Origin: Meconema thalassinum
Taxonomy: Eukaryota; Arthropoda; Insecta; Orthoptera; Tettigoniidae
Direction of reading: 5' to 3'
DNA: 64,000 nt
NCBI GenBank assembly: GCA_946902985.2
Contig: OX336389.2
Span: 144,263,099 to 144,327,098, forward strand
Shown: positions 21,668 to 31,999 of the stretch, in pieces
How the letters are laid out: each line of letters opens with the position of its first letter
Numbering within the stretch: position 1 is the stretch's first letter
Notes under the pieces: generated by a model
The model's input: the letters and a program-made list of their open reading frames with translations, nothing else
Told to the model about the DNA's origin: nothing
The model's database searches: none
Program-made: the position numbers and the translations under genes

Positions 21668-21840
21668 CTAGGGGGTGAAATTATAATTTTTCGAAAATCT
21701 GGGAGTTGGATTGCTAATAGGTTATTAAACATTATTACACATAAAGCGCATGCATACAGCCGATTACCCTATGATTTAACATTTTTGTTTTTGTTTTAAC
21801 GCATGCGCTCTTGTTTTTGTAAGAGGGTGGGTGATGAATC
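21668..21840 (-). repeat. Outer end of the right foldback arm, copy A
   Basis: GGGGGTGAAATTATAATTTT, CGAAAATCTGGG and TATGATTTAACATTTTTGTT, ACGCATGCGC, TTTTTGTAAGAGGGTG is the reverse complement of the outer left arm seen complete at 41,385-41,600 (and of 1-160). It continues 15,532 across the insertion. Confidence 0.8.
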
Positions 21841-22190
21841 GCAGAGGCTTATGCAGCGGCAAGGCATGCCAGTGTCATTCATTGCTATTTGATGAATCAT
21901 GGATCTCAGAGGCTTATGCGATTACCACGCTTGCCAATTCATTCATCGCTATTTCATAAATCATGGATTGTACTGTAATGATAGAAAAAACAATTGCAAG
22001 AATGATTGCCGAGCCACAGGATATGGCATCGACCAAGATAATAGCCATGCTTGCAAATGCATTAGTCGATATTTTAATGAACCATGAATCGCAGAGGCTT
22101 TTGCCATGGTTTGTAGCAGGCAATCGAACTCGAGATACTTTAAGCCAAAGCCTAGCACGCTAACCAGTTAGCTATGGGATGTGAAACAGA
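21840..22190 (-). repeat. tRNA-like repeats, inverted, copy A
   Basis: On the minus strand: GCTAACTGGTTAGCGTGCTA, GGCTTTGGCTTAAAGTATCT, CGAGTTCGATTGCCTGC, then AAGCCTCTGCGATTCATGG repeated. Same family as 1,900-2,400 (plus). The A- and B-box-like segments suggest a tRNA-derived SINE. Short frames such as 21,963-22,163 arise from it. Confidence 0.7.
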
Positions 22191-22745
22191 GTCGGCTGCT
22201 AAAGCCTGTCGCACTTTCCTGGGGGAATAATTAAATGAATAAGCGATGAAATGAAATGAAAGTGGAAAGTGTTGCTCGACTGAGCGATCAGGGAATGGAA
22301 TGAATGAACCTCCCCATTTAGCGATGATGGTATGAAACCATGTAGGCTGCTAAAACCTGTTGCACTCTCTTGGAGCAATGATTAAATTAATAACAAATTA
22401 AATGAAATAATAGTGTAAAGTGTTGGTTGACCAACTTGGTTAGGGAAGGGAATGAATGAATGAAGTCCTCATTTAGCAGCGAGGATATGAAACGGTGTTG
22501 ACTGCTAAAGCCTGTCGCACTTTCCTGGCACAATGATTAAATGAATGGCAACTGAAATGAAATGATAGTGTAAAGTATTGCTTGATTGATCGGGTCAGGG
22601 AATGGAATGAGTAAAGTCTCCATTAAACAGTGAGGTTATGAAACGGTACCGGCTACTAAAGCCTGTCGCACTCCCCTAGGATAATGATTAAAAATGACAA
22701 ATGAAATAAAATGATTGTGGAGAGTGTTGCTAGAATGAAATAGTA
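22190..22745 (-). repeat. ~165-bp tandem repeat with AAAGCCTGTCGCAC, inverted, copy A
   Basis: Four or so units, each with GGCTGCTAAAGCCTGTCGCA, CTTTCCTGG, a TGATTAAATGAAT AT-rich part, a GTGTTGCTNGA segment and GGGAATGGAATGAATGA. This is the inverted form of the array at 1,640-2,480 and 37,840-38,170. Confidence 0.8.
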
Positions 22746-22749
22746 ACAG

Positions 22750-23390
22750 GGAAACCCGGAGTAGCTAGAGATTGGAAGAGAACAAGTGTTAACCAAGTGT
22801 GGTCGACAGGAAAGAGACGGAGAGGAGACCGGCACAAGTAAGTGGAAGCATTGCTGAACACAATTGGAGCCCTGTGGACGCTAACCCACGTTCCACTAGA
22901 TGTAAGTCCCTGGGGAGAAACATGAATCACTACTGCTTGCTGGCAGGCATGGAGTGTAACCTCGGGATAATGAAAACTGCAACTCTTGCATGATGCCAGT
23001 GTTAAATTACACATTCTCTAAACACGCTGCCTGTCAGATAACATGCAAGAAGATAGTATGTATCACTGTGTGAATTATTGAATGTTAAAATGAAATCGAC
23101 TGTGGATCTATTGAAAAGGAATCGTCTTGGCATTTGCCTGGTGGTGAAAATGGAAAATCACGAAAACCCATTTTCAGATGACTCAGGTGGGTTTCACACT
23201 CACACTTTCTCAATGTCAGCGAGGTATGAGGTAGCATGTTAGCACTCTCGATCACTGTTGATTTTACCCTTTCTAAGATTAGCTTTTCCATGAACTAAGC
23301 ATGGAATCCTGCCTCAACCGCCATGAAAGTAGGGAGAGATGACCTGATAGTTTTACTGTTTTAAGGGATAAGAATCCACTCTCAAGTTAC
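22750..23390. repeat. Dispersed-repeat fragment and spacer, copy A
   Basis: GGCACAAGTAAGTGGAAGCA, TTGCTGAACACA.TGGAGCCC, TGTGGTCGCTAAC occurs here and at 61,170-61,240; the inverted form is at 28,690-28,860 and 36,650-36,830. A second phrase GGCATTTGCCTGGTGG lies near 23,130. The matching minus-strand frames are repeat by-products. Confidence 0.55.
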
Positions 23391-23392
23391 CT

Positions 23393-23575
23393 TTGTAGCG
23401 TAGCGGTTAGCATGATTAGCTGCCACCTCAAGACCCTGGGTTTGATTCCCAGCTCTGTCATGAAATTTGAAAAGTGATATGAGGATTGAAACAGGGTCTA
23501 CTTAGCCTTGGGATGACTCAAATGTGTACAGGAGGATTTGATTTTTACTTCAGCCATTCTTGAAGTGGTTTTCAG
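23393..23575 (+). repeat. SINE head (tRNA-like) truncated into a minisatellite, copy A
   Basis: TAGCGTAGCGGTTAGCATGA gives an A-box and CTGGGTTTGATTCCCAG a perfect T-arm/B-box. TGTCATGAAATTTGAAAAGT and CTTGAAGTGGTTTTCAGTG follow. The SINE body then stops exactly where the GTGGGTGCAAAA minisatellite begins. It is not a functional tRNA, since the 5' half does not pair as an acceptor and anticodon arm. Confidence 0.7.
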
Positions 23576-24545
23576 TGGGTGCAAAAGTGGGTGCATAAGT
23601 GGATGAGAAATTGGGTGCAATAGTGGGTGCAAAAGTGGGTGAAAAAGTGCGTGCAAACGTGGATGCAAAGGTAGGTGCAAAAGTGGGTGCAAACGAGGGT
23701 GCAAAAGTGTGTGAAAAGGTAGATGCAAATTAGGGTGGAAAAGAGGGTGTAAATGTGGGTGCAGTTTATAGTAGACACAATTTTTAATAGAATGTGATTT
23801 GAGTAAATGTAATTTCTAAACCCAAGTAGTGAGTAGTCGGTTGGTTTTGATCTTTTTCACGCGTAAACATGTCACATACACTGGTGATGGATACTCATGG
23901 CTTAAAGGTCAATGTATTTGATTGAGTGAGAACCATAGTTAGAATAAATACCCTTAATCTTAGAACATGATTCAAGTAATATTTCATTTTACATAGTGCT
24001 AACCAATGTCTATGGTAAGTTAAGTTCATTCGATAATATAAATAATAGTTTAAAGTGGGTGTAAAGCTAGGTGCAAAAGTGAGTGCAAAAGTGGGTGTAA
24101 AAGTGTGTGCAAAAGTGGGTGCAAACGTGGGTGAAAAAGTGGGTGCAAAAGTAGGTGCAAAAGTGGGTGAAAAAAATGGGTGCAGTTTATAGTAGGCACA
24201 ATTTTACTAGAATGTGATTTGAGTAAATGTAATTTCTAAACCCAAGAAGTGAGTAGTTTGTTAGTTCTAATCTATGCACGCGTAAGCATGTCACATACAC
24301 TGGTGATGGATACTCAAGGCATTAAGGTCGATGTATTTGATTGAGTGAGAACCATAGTTAGAATAGATATCCTTGATCTTAGAACATGATTAAAGTAGTA
24401 TTTCATTTTACATAGTGCTAACCAATGTCTACGGTTAGTAAAGTTCACTCGGTAATATAAATAATAGTCTAATGTGGGTGCAAAGGTAGGTGCAAAAGTG
24501 GATGCAAAAGTAGGTGCAAAAGTAAATGCAAAAGTGGGTGCAGAT
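23570..24545 (+). repeat. GTGGGTGCAAAA 12-bp minisatellite in three higher-order blocks, copy A
   Basis: Blocks at about 23,575-23,770, 24,055-24,190 and 24,475-24,545 consist of GTGGGTGCAAAA variants. Near-identical spacers of about 290-300 bp separate them (ATAGTAGGCACAATTTTTAC, CACGCGTAAACATGTCACAT, ATTTGATTGAGTGAGAACC). The higher-order period is about 360-420 bp. Open frames rich in LHPLLHPL-type repeats are by-products of the 12-bp unit. Confidence 0.85.
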
Positions 24546-24559
24546 TATAGTAGGCACAA

Positions 24560-24990
24560 TTTTTACTAGAATGTGATTTGAGTAAATGTAATTTCTAACC
24601 CCAAGTAGTGAGTAGTCGATTGGTTTTGATCTATGCACACGTCAACATGTCACATATACTGGTGATGGATACTCAAGGCCTTAAGGTCAATGTATTTGAT
24701 TGATTGAGTGAGAACCATAGGTAGAATGAATACCCTTAATCTTAGAACATGATTAAACTAGTATTTCATTTTACATAGTGCTAACCAAAGTGTACGGTAT
24801 ACTAGCTAAGGAATTATTCATAAAGTCATTGAATATAAACCCTCTAAAATATACCTACCTTGATACTCCTTTTTATAGTCCCAGCAGTCAGCTTGATGAT
24901 TGTTTGAGAGGTGGGAGAGACATTCAGTTGGGAAATAATGATATAGCTTATCATAACAGTGATGCATGTTTAAGACGAGTTGTTAATTAT
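24560..24990. repeat. Last higher-order spacer and downstream flank of the small ORF
   Basis: Copy of the minisatellite spacer, then a flank (ATAGTGCTAACCAA, GGAATTATTCATAAAGTCAT, TGAATATAAACCC) that is also found at 33,350-33,760 and 63,040-63,290. Confidence 0.7.
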
Positions 24991-25009
24991 TAGTGGAATG
25001 AATGGTAAA

Positions 25010-25392
25010 TGACTTTTATTGACCCATAAACTTTAGGATTAAAACAACAACCAAAATGTATATCATCACTGCTATGATTTCCAAAAATAAAAACAAGCAT
25101 TTTTTGTTTATTCAAAACGTACCATACATCGATGATTGTTCTTACCTTCATAAAGCAAATATACAGGTTGACTACTTGTATTGATATGTTGAAAAACATC
25201 ATCAGGCTCGTTTTCAAAAAGTGAAGGGAGAAAAGTTTCAAACTCTTTCTAAATGCAAAGAGCGCGGTTTTCAAATTTAGTGTTTTTATTCTATGTATGC
25301 GAAAAGGTGTATGAATAGGCAAGTTGCTCATCTTCTTGAGTTCAAGACCACAGGCTTGACCGATAGCATTCAAACCTTCCATGGTAGTCTAT
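25010..25392 (-). pseudogene. Small-protein gene, frameshifted, copy A (unrecognised; fLPSRF family look)
   Basis: On the minus strand a start in good context (ACCATGG, 25,384-25,378 region) follows CTTTTGCTTATAG, an acceptor-like site. It encodes MEGLNAIGQACGLELKKMSN, then LPIHTPFRIHRIKT. After a frameshift it continues KEFETFLPSLFENEPDDVF, then PVYLLYEGKNNHRCMVRFE and a stop. An AATAAA follows about 110 bp later (near 25,015). In copy A the second part also has an in-frame TAG where copy B has TGG. The reconstructed size of about 105 residues and the TPxRIxxIKT..FLPSRF..YEGK layout remind me of small OB-fold-like proteins repeated in insect genomes. That resemblance is weak. A long single frame (24,990-25,382) reads partly out of the conserved frame. 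Confidence 0.5.
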
Positions 25393-25439
25393 AAGCAAAA
25401 GAGAATAACTATGACACTCTATTCTCAACATTGTTACAA

Positions 25440-26835
25440 CAAGATGAACATGGACATTTGATAAATCTGTAATCCAATTACAAACAGTCAAGTTGTTGTA
25501 ACACTGATTTCCAAACTCGTATTGTCAGTGGCATCTAGTAATGAACATGAACACTGGATAGAATGTTAATCAAATCACAAATGGTCAAGTTGTTTTAACA
25601 TAAATTTGCAAATTTGTATTGTCAATGGCAGTCTACATGAACACTGGATAGAGCGTTAATCAAATCACAAATGGCCAAGTCATTTTAGCACGGATTTGCA
25701 AACTTTTATTGTCAGCTGCATCTAGTAATCAACTTGGACACTGGATAGAGCATTAATCAAATCACAAATGGTCAAGTCGTTTTGACATGGATTCAAAAAT
25801 AGTATTGTCAATGGAATCAAGTTGACAACATGAACATTGGATAAAGCATTAATCAAATTACAAACGATCAAGTTGTTTAAACACGGATTTTCAAACTCGT
25901 ATTTTCAGTGGCATCTAGTAATGAACATGAACACTGGATAGAGTGTTAATCAAATCACAAATGGTAAAGTTATTTTAACACAAATTTGAAAACTTGTATT
26001 GTAAATGGCACCTAGTTGTCAACATCAACATTGGATAGAGCGTTAATCAAATCATAAATGGTCAAGTCATTTTAACACAGATTTGCAAACTTGTATTGTC
26101 ATTGGCATCTAATAAACATGGACACTGGATAGAGCGTTAATCAAATTACATATGGTCAAGTCATATTAACACAGATTCGCAAAATAGTATTGTCAATGAC
26201 ATCTAGTTGTGAACTTTGGCATTTGATAGAGCGTTAATCAAATTCAAATGGTCAAGTCGTTTTAACACATATTTGCAAAATATTATTGTCAATGACAATT
26301 AGTAGTGAACATTGGCACTTAATAGAGCGTTAGTATTGTCAGTGCCATCTAGTAGTGAACATTGGCACTTGATAGAGCGTTAATCAAATCACAAATGGTC
26401 AAGTTGTTTCAACACGAATTCGCAAAATAGTATTGCCAGTGCCATCTAGTAGTCAACATGGGCACTTGATAGAGCGTTAATCAAATCACAAATGGTCAAG
26501 TTGTTTCAACACGGATTCGCAAATTAGTATTGTCAATGACATCTAGTAGTAAAAATTGGCACTTGTTAGAGAGTTAATCAAATCACATATGATCAAGTCG
26601 TTTTAACACAGATTTGCATAATAGTACTGTCAATAACATCTAGTAGTGGATAGTGGCTCTTGATGGAACTTTAGAAATGTCAGTGCCATCTAGTAGTGAA
26701 CATTGGCACTGGATAGAGCGTTAATCAAATCACAAATGGTCAAGTTTTTTCAACACGGATTCGCAAAATAGTATTGTCAGTGCCATCTAGTAGTGAACAT
26801 TGACACTTGATAGAGCATTCATCAAATCTCACCTA
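25440..26835 (+). repeat. ~97-bp satellite array 1
   Basis: About 14 tandem units of TTGATAGAGCGTTAATCAAA, TCACAAATGGTCAAGTCGTT, TTAACACGGATTCGCAAAAT, AGTATTGTCAGCGACATCTA, GTAGTGAACATTGGCAC. The spacing is 96-98 bp, with a few deleted units (for example near 26,320 and 26,660). Same family and orientation as 34,510-35,970 and 63,730-64,000. Confidence 0.9.
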
Positions 26836-27216
26836 CATGTTTAGTTATTAAAAGGGTATTCACTTATAATATAGAACTGCTGTTGCCAATTGAATTAGAT
26901 ATAACCAGTAAACCAACTATCTGTAAATAAATAAACCAATCAATCAATCCATTCATTTCAATCCATCACTTACACATTGAGTTTAATCTATTAAATGCAT
27001 ACCTCTCAAATATTTTTCTTTTACCAAGTAACGCCACTGCTTTTTCTCGATTAACTTGTATATAAATGATAGCACTGCAGCACTAATCACCTGGCATGTA
27101 ACTAATGAGTGGCAATGATAGGATATGACCTTGCTTTTATATTGTTCAATATTGCCAGCTTGCAAAAAATTGTCTACGCATGATTGAGCGAAATAGAATA
27201 AATCACTGTAGTTTCA
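26835..27216. other. Flank shared by the two 97-bp arrays (copy 1)
   Basis: CAATCAATCAATCCATTCAT through GTATATAAATGATAGCACTG is repeated at 35,970-36,370 with few changes. No gene seen. Confidence 0.6.
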
Positions 27217-28547
27217 CTTCAAGATTCAAAATTAATATAATATATGCAACGAGCCTATAATGGCTATAATTAAGACACGAATATTTTTACAAAATGAGCG
27301 TATGCGAGTTTTATAATTTCCATTCGAGTGGCTTAATTACCATTATAGGCGAGTTGCATACGACTGTTTATGTTCGACGATAATTATAACTTTATTATAT
27401 GTTTTAACATAAATATTCATAAATATCTGTTCAGTCACTAGAATGTCGTGATCGGGTGCTGCGGTGAGTAGTATATCTCTGTTTTCCATGCTCTCTGGAA
27501 AACTGACACTTGCGCTCTGTGTGCTTCAATGCCATATGTTCAGATTGTGTATTCAGTTAAACTGTCACCGAAGTCGTTCCAATACAACGCGCTGTGTAGA
27601 AATTGGATTTGAGGATATTAAGGAACAGTGCAATTTCTTGTCTCATATTCACAAGTTTATTTACGCGAACATATGGACGGTGCACTTTCGGTAATTTATA
27701 TAGACGTGTTGGATTTTGAGCGCATGCGCGAAGGTATCCTTATCTAATTGGTCACATAACTGTTTCTTGAGCTCTGATTGGTGGGAGAAACTGTTTCATA
27801 ATGAAAAATATTGTTATAATGAGCCTCATTATGATACAGTTTTCTGACACATAATAGCTGGGTCGAACATAACTTCAAGATTCAAAATTAATATAATAGT
27901 ACAATATGCAACGAGCCTATAATGGCTATAATTAAGACACGAGTATGTTTATAAAACGAGCTTTAGCGAGTTTTATAATTTTCGTACGAGTGTCTTAATT
28001 ACCATTATAGGCGAGTTGCATGCGACCGTTTATGTTCGACGATAATTATAACTTTATTACATGTTTTAATATAAATATTCATAAATATCTCTTCAGTTAC
28101 TAGAATTCTGTGATCGGGTGGTGCGCTAGGTAACATATCTCCGTGTTTCAAGCTCTCTGGCCGACCGACGAATGCGCTCTGTGTGCTTCAATGCCAGATG
28201 TACAGATCGTGAACCAGTATTCAGCAAAACTGTCACCGTAGTCGTCACCGTTTGAAATCAACACACTGAGTAGAAATTGGATTTAGGTATATTAAGGTAC
28301 AGTGCTATATCTTGTCTCATATTCACCAGTTTATTTACGCGAACGCACGGACGGTGCACTTCCGGTAATTTATATAGATATGTTGGATTTTGAGAGCATG
28401 CGCGAAGGTATCCTTATCTAATTGGTCTAAGAAATGTTTCTTGAGCTGTGATTGGTGGGAGAAACTGTTTCATAATGAATAATAGTGTTATAATGACCAT
28501 CATTATGATACAGTTTTCAGACACATAATAGTCAGGGTCGAACATAA
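27217..28547 (+). repeat. 656-bp unit repeated twice, with internal palindromes
   Basis: Unit 1 is 27,217-27,872 and unit 2 is 27,873 to about 28,547; both begin CTTCAAGATTCAAAATTAAT. Each has a strong palindrome (27,242-27,360; 27,904-28,021) with TATGCAACGAGCCTATAATG against CATTATAGGCGAGTTGCATA. Each also has ATTGGT and GATTGGTGGGAG (inverted CCAAT-like) near 27,747 and 27,776, a second palindromic tract TTATAATGAGCCTCATTATG, and ends GGTCGAACATAA, matching an internal TTATGTTCGAC. The related flank at 36,370 lacks this block, so it is an insertion there. Confidence 0.75.
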
Positions 28548-28549
28548 AC

Positions 28550-28870
28550 ATTTTTAAATTACCAGACATTCATATTCTTTCCATATGTTAAACGGAAATA
28601 TCATACACAATAAGTTTTCAATTTACGCTTATCAGCAATACCTGCTTATTTCAAACAGGATCGCTGATATAGCAAGACAACATCCTGCTTCAATATCACG
28701 GGGATCCCAGCTGAGTCTGGCATTGCTTCCACTTACTTGTGCAGGGCTCCCCTATGTTTTCCTTCATGTCGACCTCACTCGGTCAACACTTGTTCTCTTT
28801 ACACTGCCAATAGTATTAGTGTATCCGAGGCCTAGGGAGTCTTTCACTTTCCAACCTTAATCGCCCCTCG
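28550..28870 (-). repeat. Dispersed-repeat fragment, inverted
   Basis: Contains GATCCCAGCTGAGTCTGGCA, TTGCTTCCACTTACTTG, GTCGACCTCACTCGGTCAAC and CCGAGGCCTAGGGAGTCTTT. It is the inverted form of 22,750-22,960 and recurs at 36,400-36,830. The 91-residue plus frame here is incidental. Confidence 0.6.
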
Positions 28871-28889
28871 TCTGATCTTTGCTGATACC

Positions 28890-29490
28890 CTGCTAGGGGG
28901 TCAACTTTCTTTTTCTTTTCATATTATCTTTGCCTTTTGCTCAAGCATCTCAAAGAGGCATGGTGTATGTAGTCCACTACTTTTAATGGATATTGAATAT
29001 GGTTACACCCTCAAAAGCTCTCGACTAGTGCGTTTAAAAGTTGACAACCGCCTAAGAAATTCCTTTGAGGCTGATTCATAGCTTTGCTCGCTTTGCTATA
29101 ATTTTATCCTCCAGGATCAGCTTTTCCCATGAACAAAGCAAGGGATTCCACCTCTACCACCACTGAGGGCAGTGTCCTGCAGCTTGAGAGTATGTGTCGG
29201 GGTTACAACTGGGGGTGTGTGATCACCAAACCGCTCAAGAGGTCTCACCAGCATGGCGTGCAGGAGCCTCATAAAGGGATAAAAAGAGTGGGAGGATTGA
29301 GCAATGAAGTGGGAAGGAGGCAGCTGTTGCCTTACGGTATATATCACCCCAGCATTTTGCCCAATGAGAAAGTGAGAAATCACAGAAAACCATCCAAAAA
29401 TGGCTAAAGTGGAAACGGAACCCCCTCTACTCACTTGGGCCTGGGCCGAGCCTGATTATACCCCGTTCCAGTTCTCGTAAGTAGGGGGGG
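28890..29490 (-). repeat. SINE-like element on the minus strand, head missing
   Basis: Read on the minus strand: GAGTAGAGGGGGTTCCG, AAATGGCTAAAG.GGTTTTCTG, then a G/C-rich body and a tail region near AAAAGAAAAAGAAAG (28,905-28,925). It ends abruptly at about 29,490, where the foldback-arm sequence begins. The tRNA-like head is absent, unlike the copy at 36,850-37,395. Overlapping frames at 29,117-29,434 and 29,129-29,407 are by-products. Confidence 0.6.
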
Positions 29491-29499
29491 CAGTAAGAG

Positions 29500-29700
29500 T
29501 TCTAACGCACCCCGTCAGCAGTTTTTGAATTTTGCGCACTTTAAATCCAAGATGGCGGCGATGACGTCACACGATGGCGGTCAAGAAGGCGGCTAACCAA
29601 AATGGCGGCTAAGCAAATTGGCGTCTAACAAAAATGGCGTCTAACCAAAATGGCGGCCATGGCTTAACTAACCTAGCCTAACCTAACCTCACCTACGAGG
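29500..29700 (-). promoter_or_regulatory. Inverted cluster of AAGATGGCGGC/AAAATGGCGGC motifs with a TTAGG-like end
   Basis: Within 130 bp there are about seven motifs of the type A-A-G/A-ATGGCGG/GTC: CCAAGATGGCGGCGATGACG, then AAAATGGCGGC, AAAAATGGCGTC and ACCAAAATGGCGGCC. They end in TAGCCTAACCTAACCTCACC. This is the reverse of 1,205-1,345 with extra tandem units. The motif resembles YY1 sites and sits beside TGACGTCA. Function is inferred only. Confidence 0.45.
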
Positions 29701-31600
29701 TGCGATCGAAAAGTTCCAAAATGTTGCCCCATAGCCTACTTTCCCCGTGAAGTCACAACTAGGGTTGATCAAAGAGTTCCAAAAATGTTGAACCTTAGCC
29801 TACTTTCCTGGTGACTTCGCAACGAGGTGTGTTCAAAAATTCCAAAATGTTCACTCATAGCCTACTTTCCTGGTGACGTCACATACTAACCCGCCATACA
29901 TTCAGGGGCAAAGCCGATATCCCCCGAACGCATGGTCGGATTTTGACGAATGAGGTGTTGTTGAAATCGGGCTGACACCCCGTTTCCAAAATTCCAAAAT
30001 GTTGACTCATAGCCTACTTTCCTGGCGACGTCACCTGGCAAAGTCGATATCCCCCGAACGCATGGTCGGATTTTGATGATTGAGGTGTCGTTGAAATCGT
30101 GCTGACACCCTCTTTCAAAAATTCCTAAATGTTGACTCAGAGCCTACTTTCCTGGTGAAGTCACATACTAACCCTCGATAGATTCAGGAACAAAGCCGAT
30201 ATATCCCGAATGTATGGACGGATTTTGACGAATGAGGTGTCGTTGAACTCGGGCTGAAACCCCCTCTCCAAAATTCCAAAATATTGACCCATAGCCTACT
30301 TTCCTAGTGACGTCACATACTACCCGCCGTACATTCAGGGGCAATACCGCTATCCTCCGAACGCATGATCGGATTTTGATGAATGAGGTGTCGTTCAAAT
30401 CGGGCTGACACCCCCCTTTCCAAAATTCTAAAATGTTGACCCATAGCCTACTTTCCTGGTGACTTTACATACTAACCCGCCATACATTCAGGGGAAAAAC
30501 AAATATCTCCCGAATGCATGGTCGGATTTTGGCGAATGAGGTGTCATTGAAATCGGGCTGACACCCCCTTTCCAAAATTCCAATATGTTGACCCATAGCG
30601 TACTTTCCTGGTGACGTCACACACCACCCTTCCGTACATTCAGGAACAAAGCCTATAACCCCTGAACGCATGGTCGGATTTTGACGAATGAGCTGTTGTT
30701 GGAATCGGGCTGTCACTCCCTTTCCAAAATTCCAAAATGTTGACTCATAGCCTAATTTCCTGGTGACGTCACATAATAACCTTGCAAAGTCGATATCCCC
30801 CGAACGCATGGTCGGATTTTAACGAATGAGGTGTCGTTGAAATCGGGCTACACTCAATTTCAAAAATTCCAAAATGATGACCCACAGCCTACTTTCCTGG
30901 TGACGTCACATGCGAACCCGCCATAGATTCAGGAACAAAGCTGATATCTGCCGAATGTATGGTCGGATTTTGACGAATTAGGTGTCGTTGTACTTGGGCT
31001 GACACCCCCTTTAAAAATTCCAAATTATTGACCCATAGCCTACTTTCCCGGTGATGTCACAACGAGGGGTGATCAAAGAATTCCAAATATGTTGACCCAT
31101 AGCCTACTTTCCTGGTGACTTCGCAACGAGGAGTGATCAAAAACTCCAAAATGTTGCCTCATAGCCTACTTTCCTGGTGACGTCATATACTAACCCGCCA
31201 TGAATTCAGGAGCAAAACCGATATCCCCCGAACACATGGTCGAATTTAGACGAATGAGGTGTCGTTGAAATCGGGCTGACACCCCCTTTCAAAAATTCCA
31301 TAATGTTGACTCATAGCCTTTTTTCCAGGTGACTTCACATACTAACTTGGCAAAGTCGATATCCCCCGAACGCTTGGTCGGATTTTGACGAATATGGTGT
31401 CGTGGAAATCGGGCGAACACCCCCTTTCCTAAATTCCAAACTGTTAACCAATAGCCTACTTTCCTGGCGACGTCACATACTAAACCGCCATATATTCATG
31501 GGCAAAACCGATATCCCCCGAACGCATGGTCGGATTTTGACGAATGAGATGTCGTTGATCTCGGGTTGACACCCCCTTTCCAATGGCCAACCTATTTCCA
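29700..31600 (-). repeat. Large inverted satellite array (152-bp units with 62-bp units at both ends)
   Basis: The core GTGACGTCACAT (variants GAAGTCAC, GACTTTAC) recurs near 29,876, 30,028, 30,165, 30,309, 30,462, 30,614, 30,763 and 30,901. 62-bp forms lie at 29,700-29,880 and 31,040-31,190, and longer units continue to 31,600. This is the largest array in the window and is inverted relative to 180-1,205. Two minus-strand frames (30,168-30,398; 30,465-30,809) are repeat by-products. Confidence 0.9.
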
Positions 31601-31609
31601 CCCCCCTTT

Positions 31610-31995
31610 CTAATGGACAACATTGCTTTCCAATGCATTCATCGCTATTTGATACATCATGGTTTGTATTGTAATGGTTGAAAAACCAATTGCATGAATG
31701 ATTGTCGAGCCACAGGACATGGTATTGACCAAGACAGCAGCCATGCTTGCATTAGTCGATATTTGAATGAACAATAAATCACAGAGTCTTATGCCAAGGT
31801 TTGTAGCAGTCAATCGAACTCGAGATACTTTAAGCCAAAGCCTAGCGCGCTAACCAATTAGCTATGGGATGTAAAACAGTTTCGGCTAATAAATCCTGTC
31901 GCACTTTCCTGGTTGAATGATTAATGAATATCCGATGAAATGAAAAGATAGTGGAAAGTGTTGCTCGACTGAGCGAAAACAATTGCGAGAATGAC
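31610..31995 (-). repeat. tRNA-like and AAAGCCTGTCGCAC repeats, inverted
   Basis: Same order as 21,930-22,280: CATTCATCGCTATTTGATA, the paired A/B-box-like segment (TAAGCCAAAGCCTAGCGCGC inverted), TCCTGTCGCACTTTCCTGG and GTGTTGCTCGACTGAGCGA. It then breaks into the next minisatellite. Confidence 0.75.
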
Positions 31996-31999
31996 CACC

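Noticed and set aside
23393..23470. Functional tRNA gene
   Set aside because: Only the T-arm pairs well; the acceptor and anticodon stems do not form. Best read as a SINE promoter head.
23498..23778. His/Leu/Pro- and Cys/Thr-rich open frames, candidate repeat proteins
   Set aside because: They are translations of the 12-bp GTGGGTGCAAAA minisatellite in different frames; frame and length track the repeat, not codons.
23560..26835. CRISPR-like array of regularly spaced repeats
   Set aside because: Spacers are themselves near-identical and there are no cas genes; this is eukaryotic satellite DNA.
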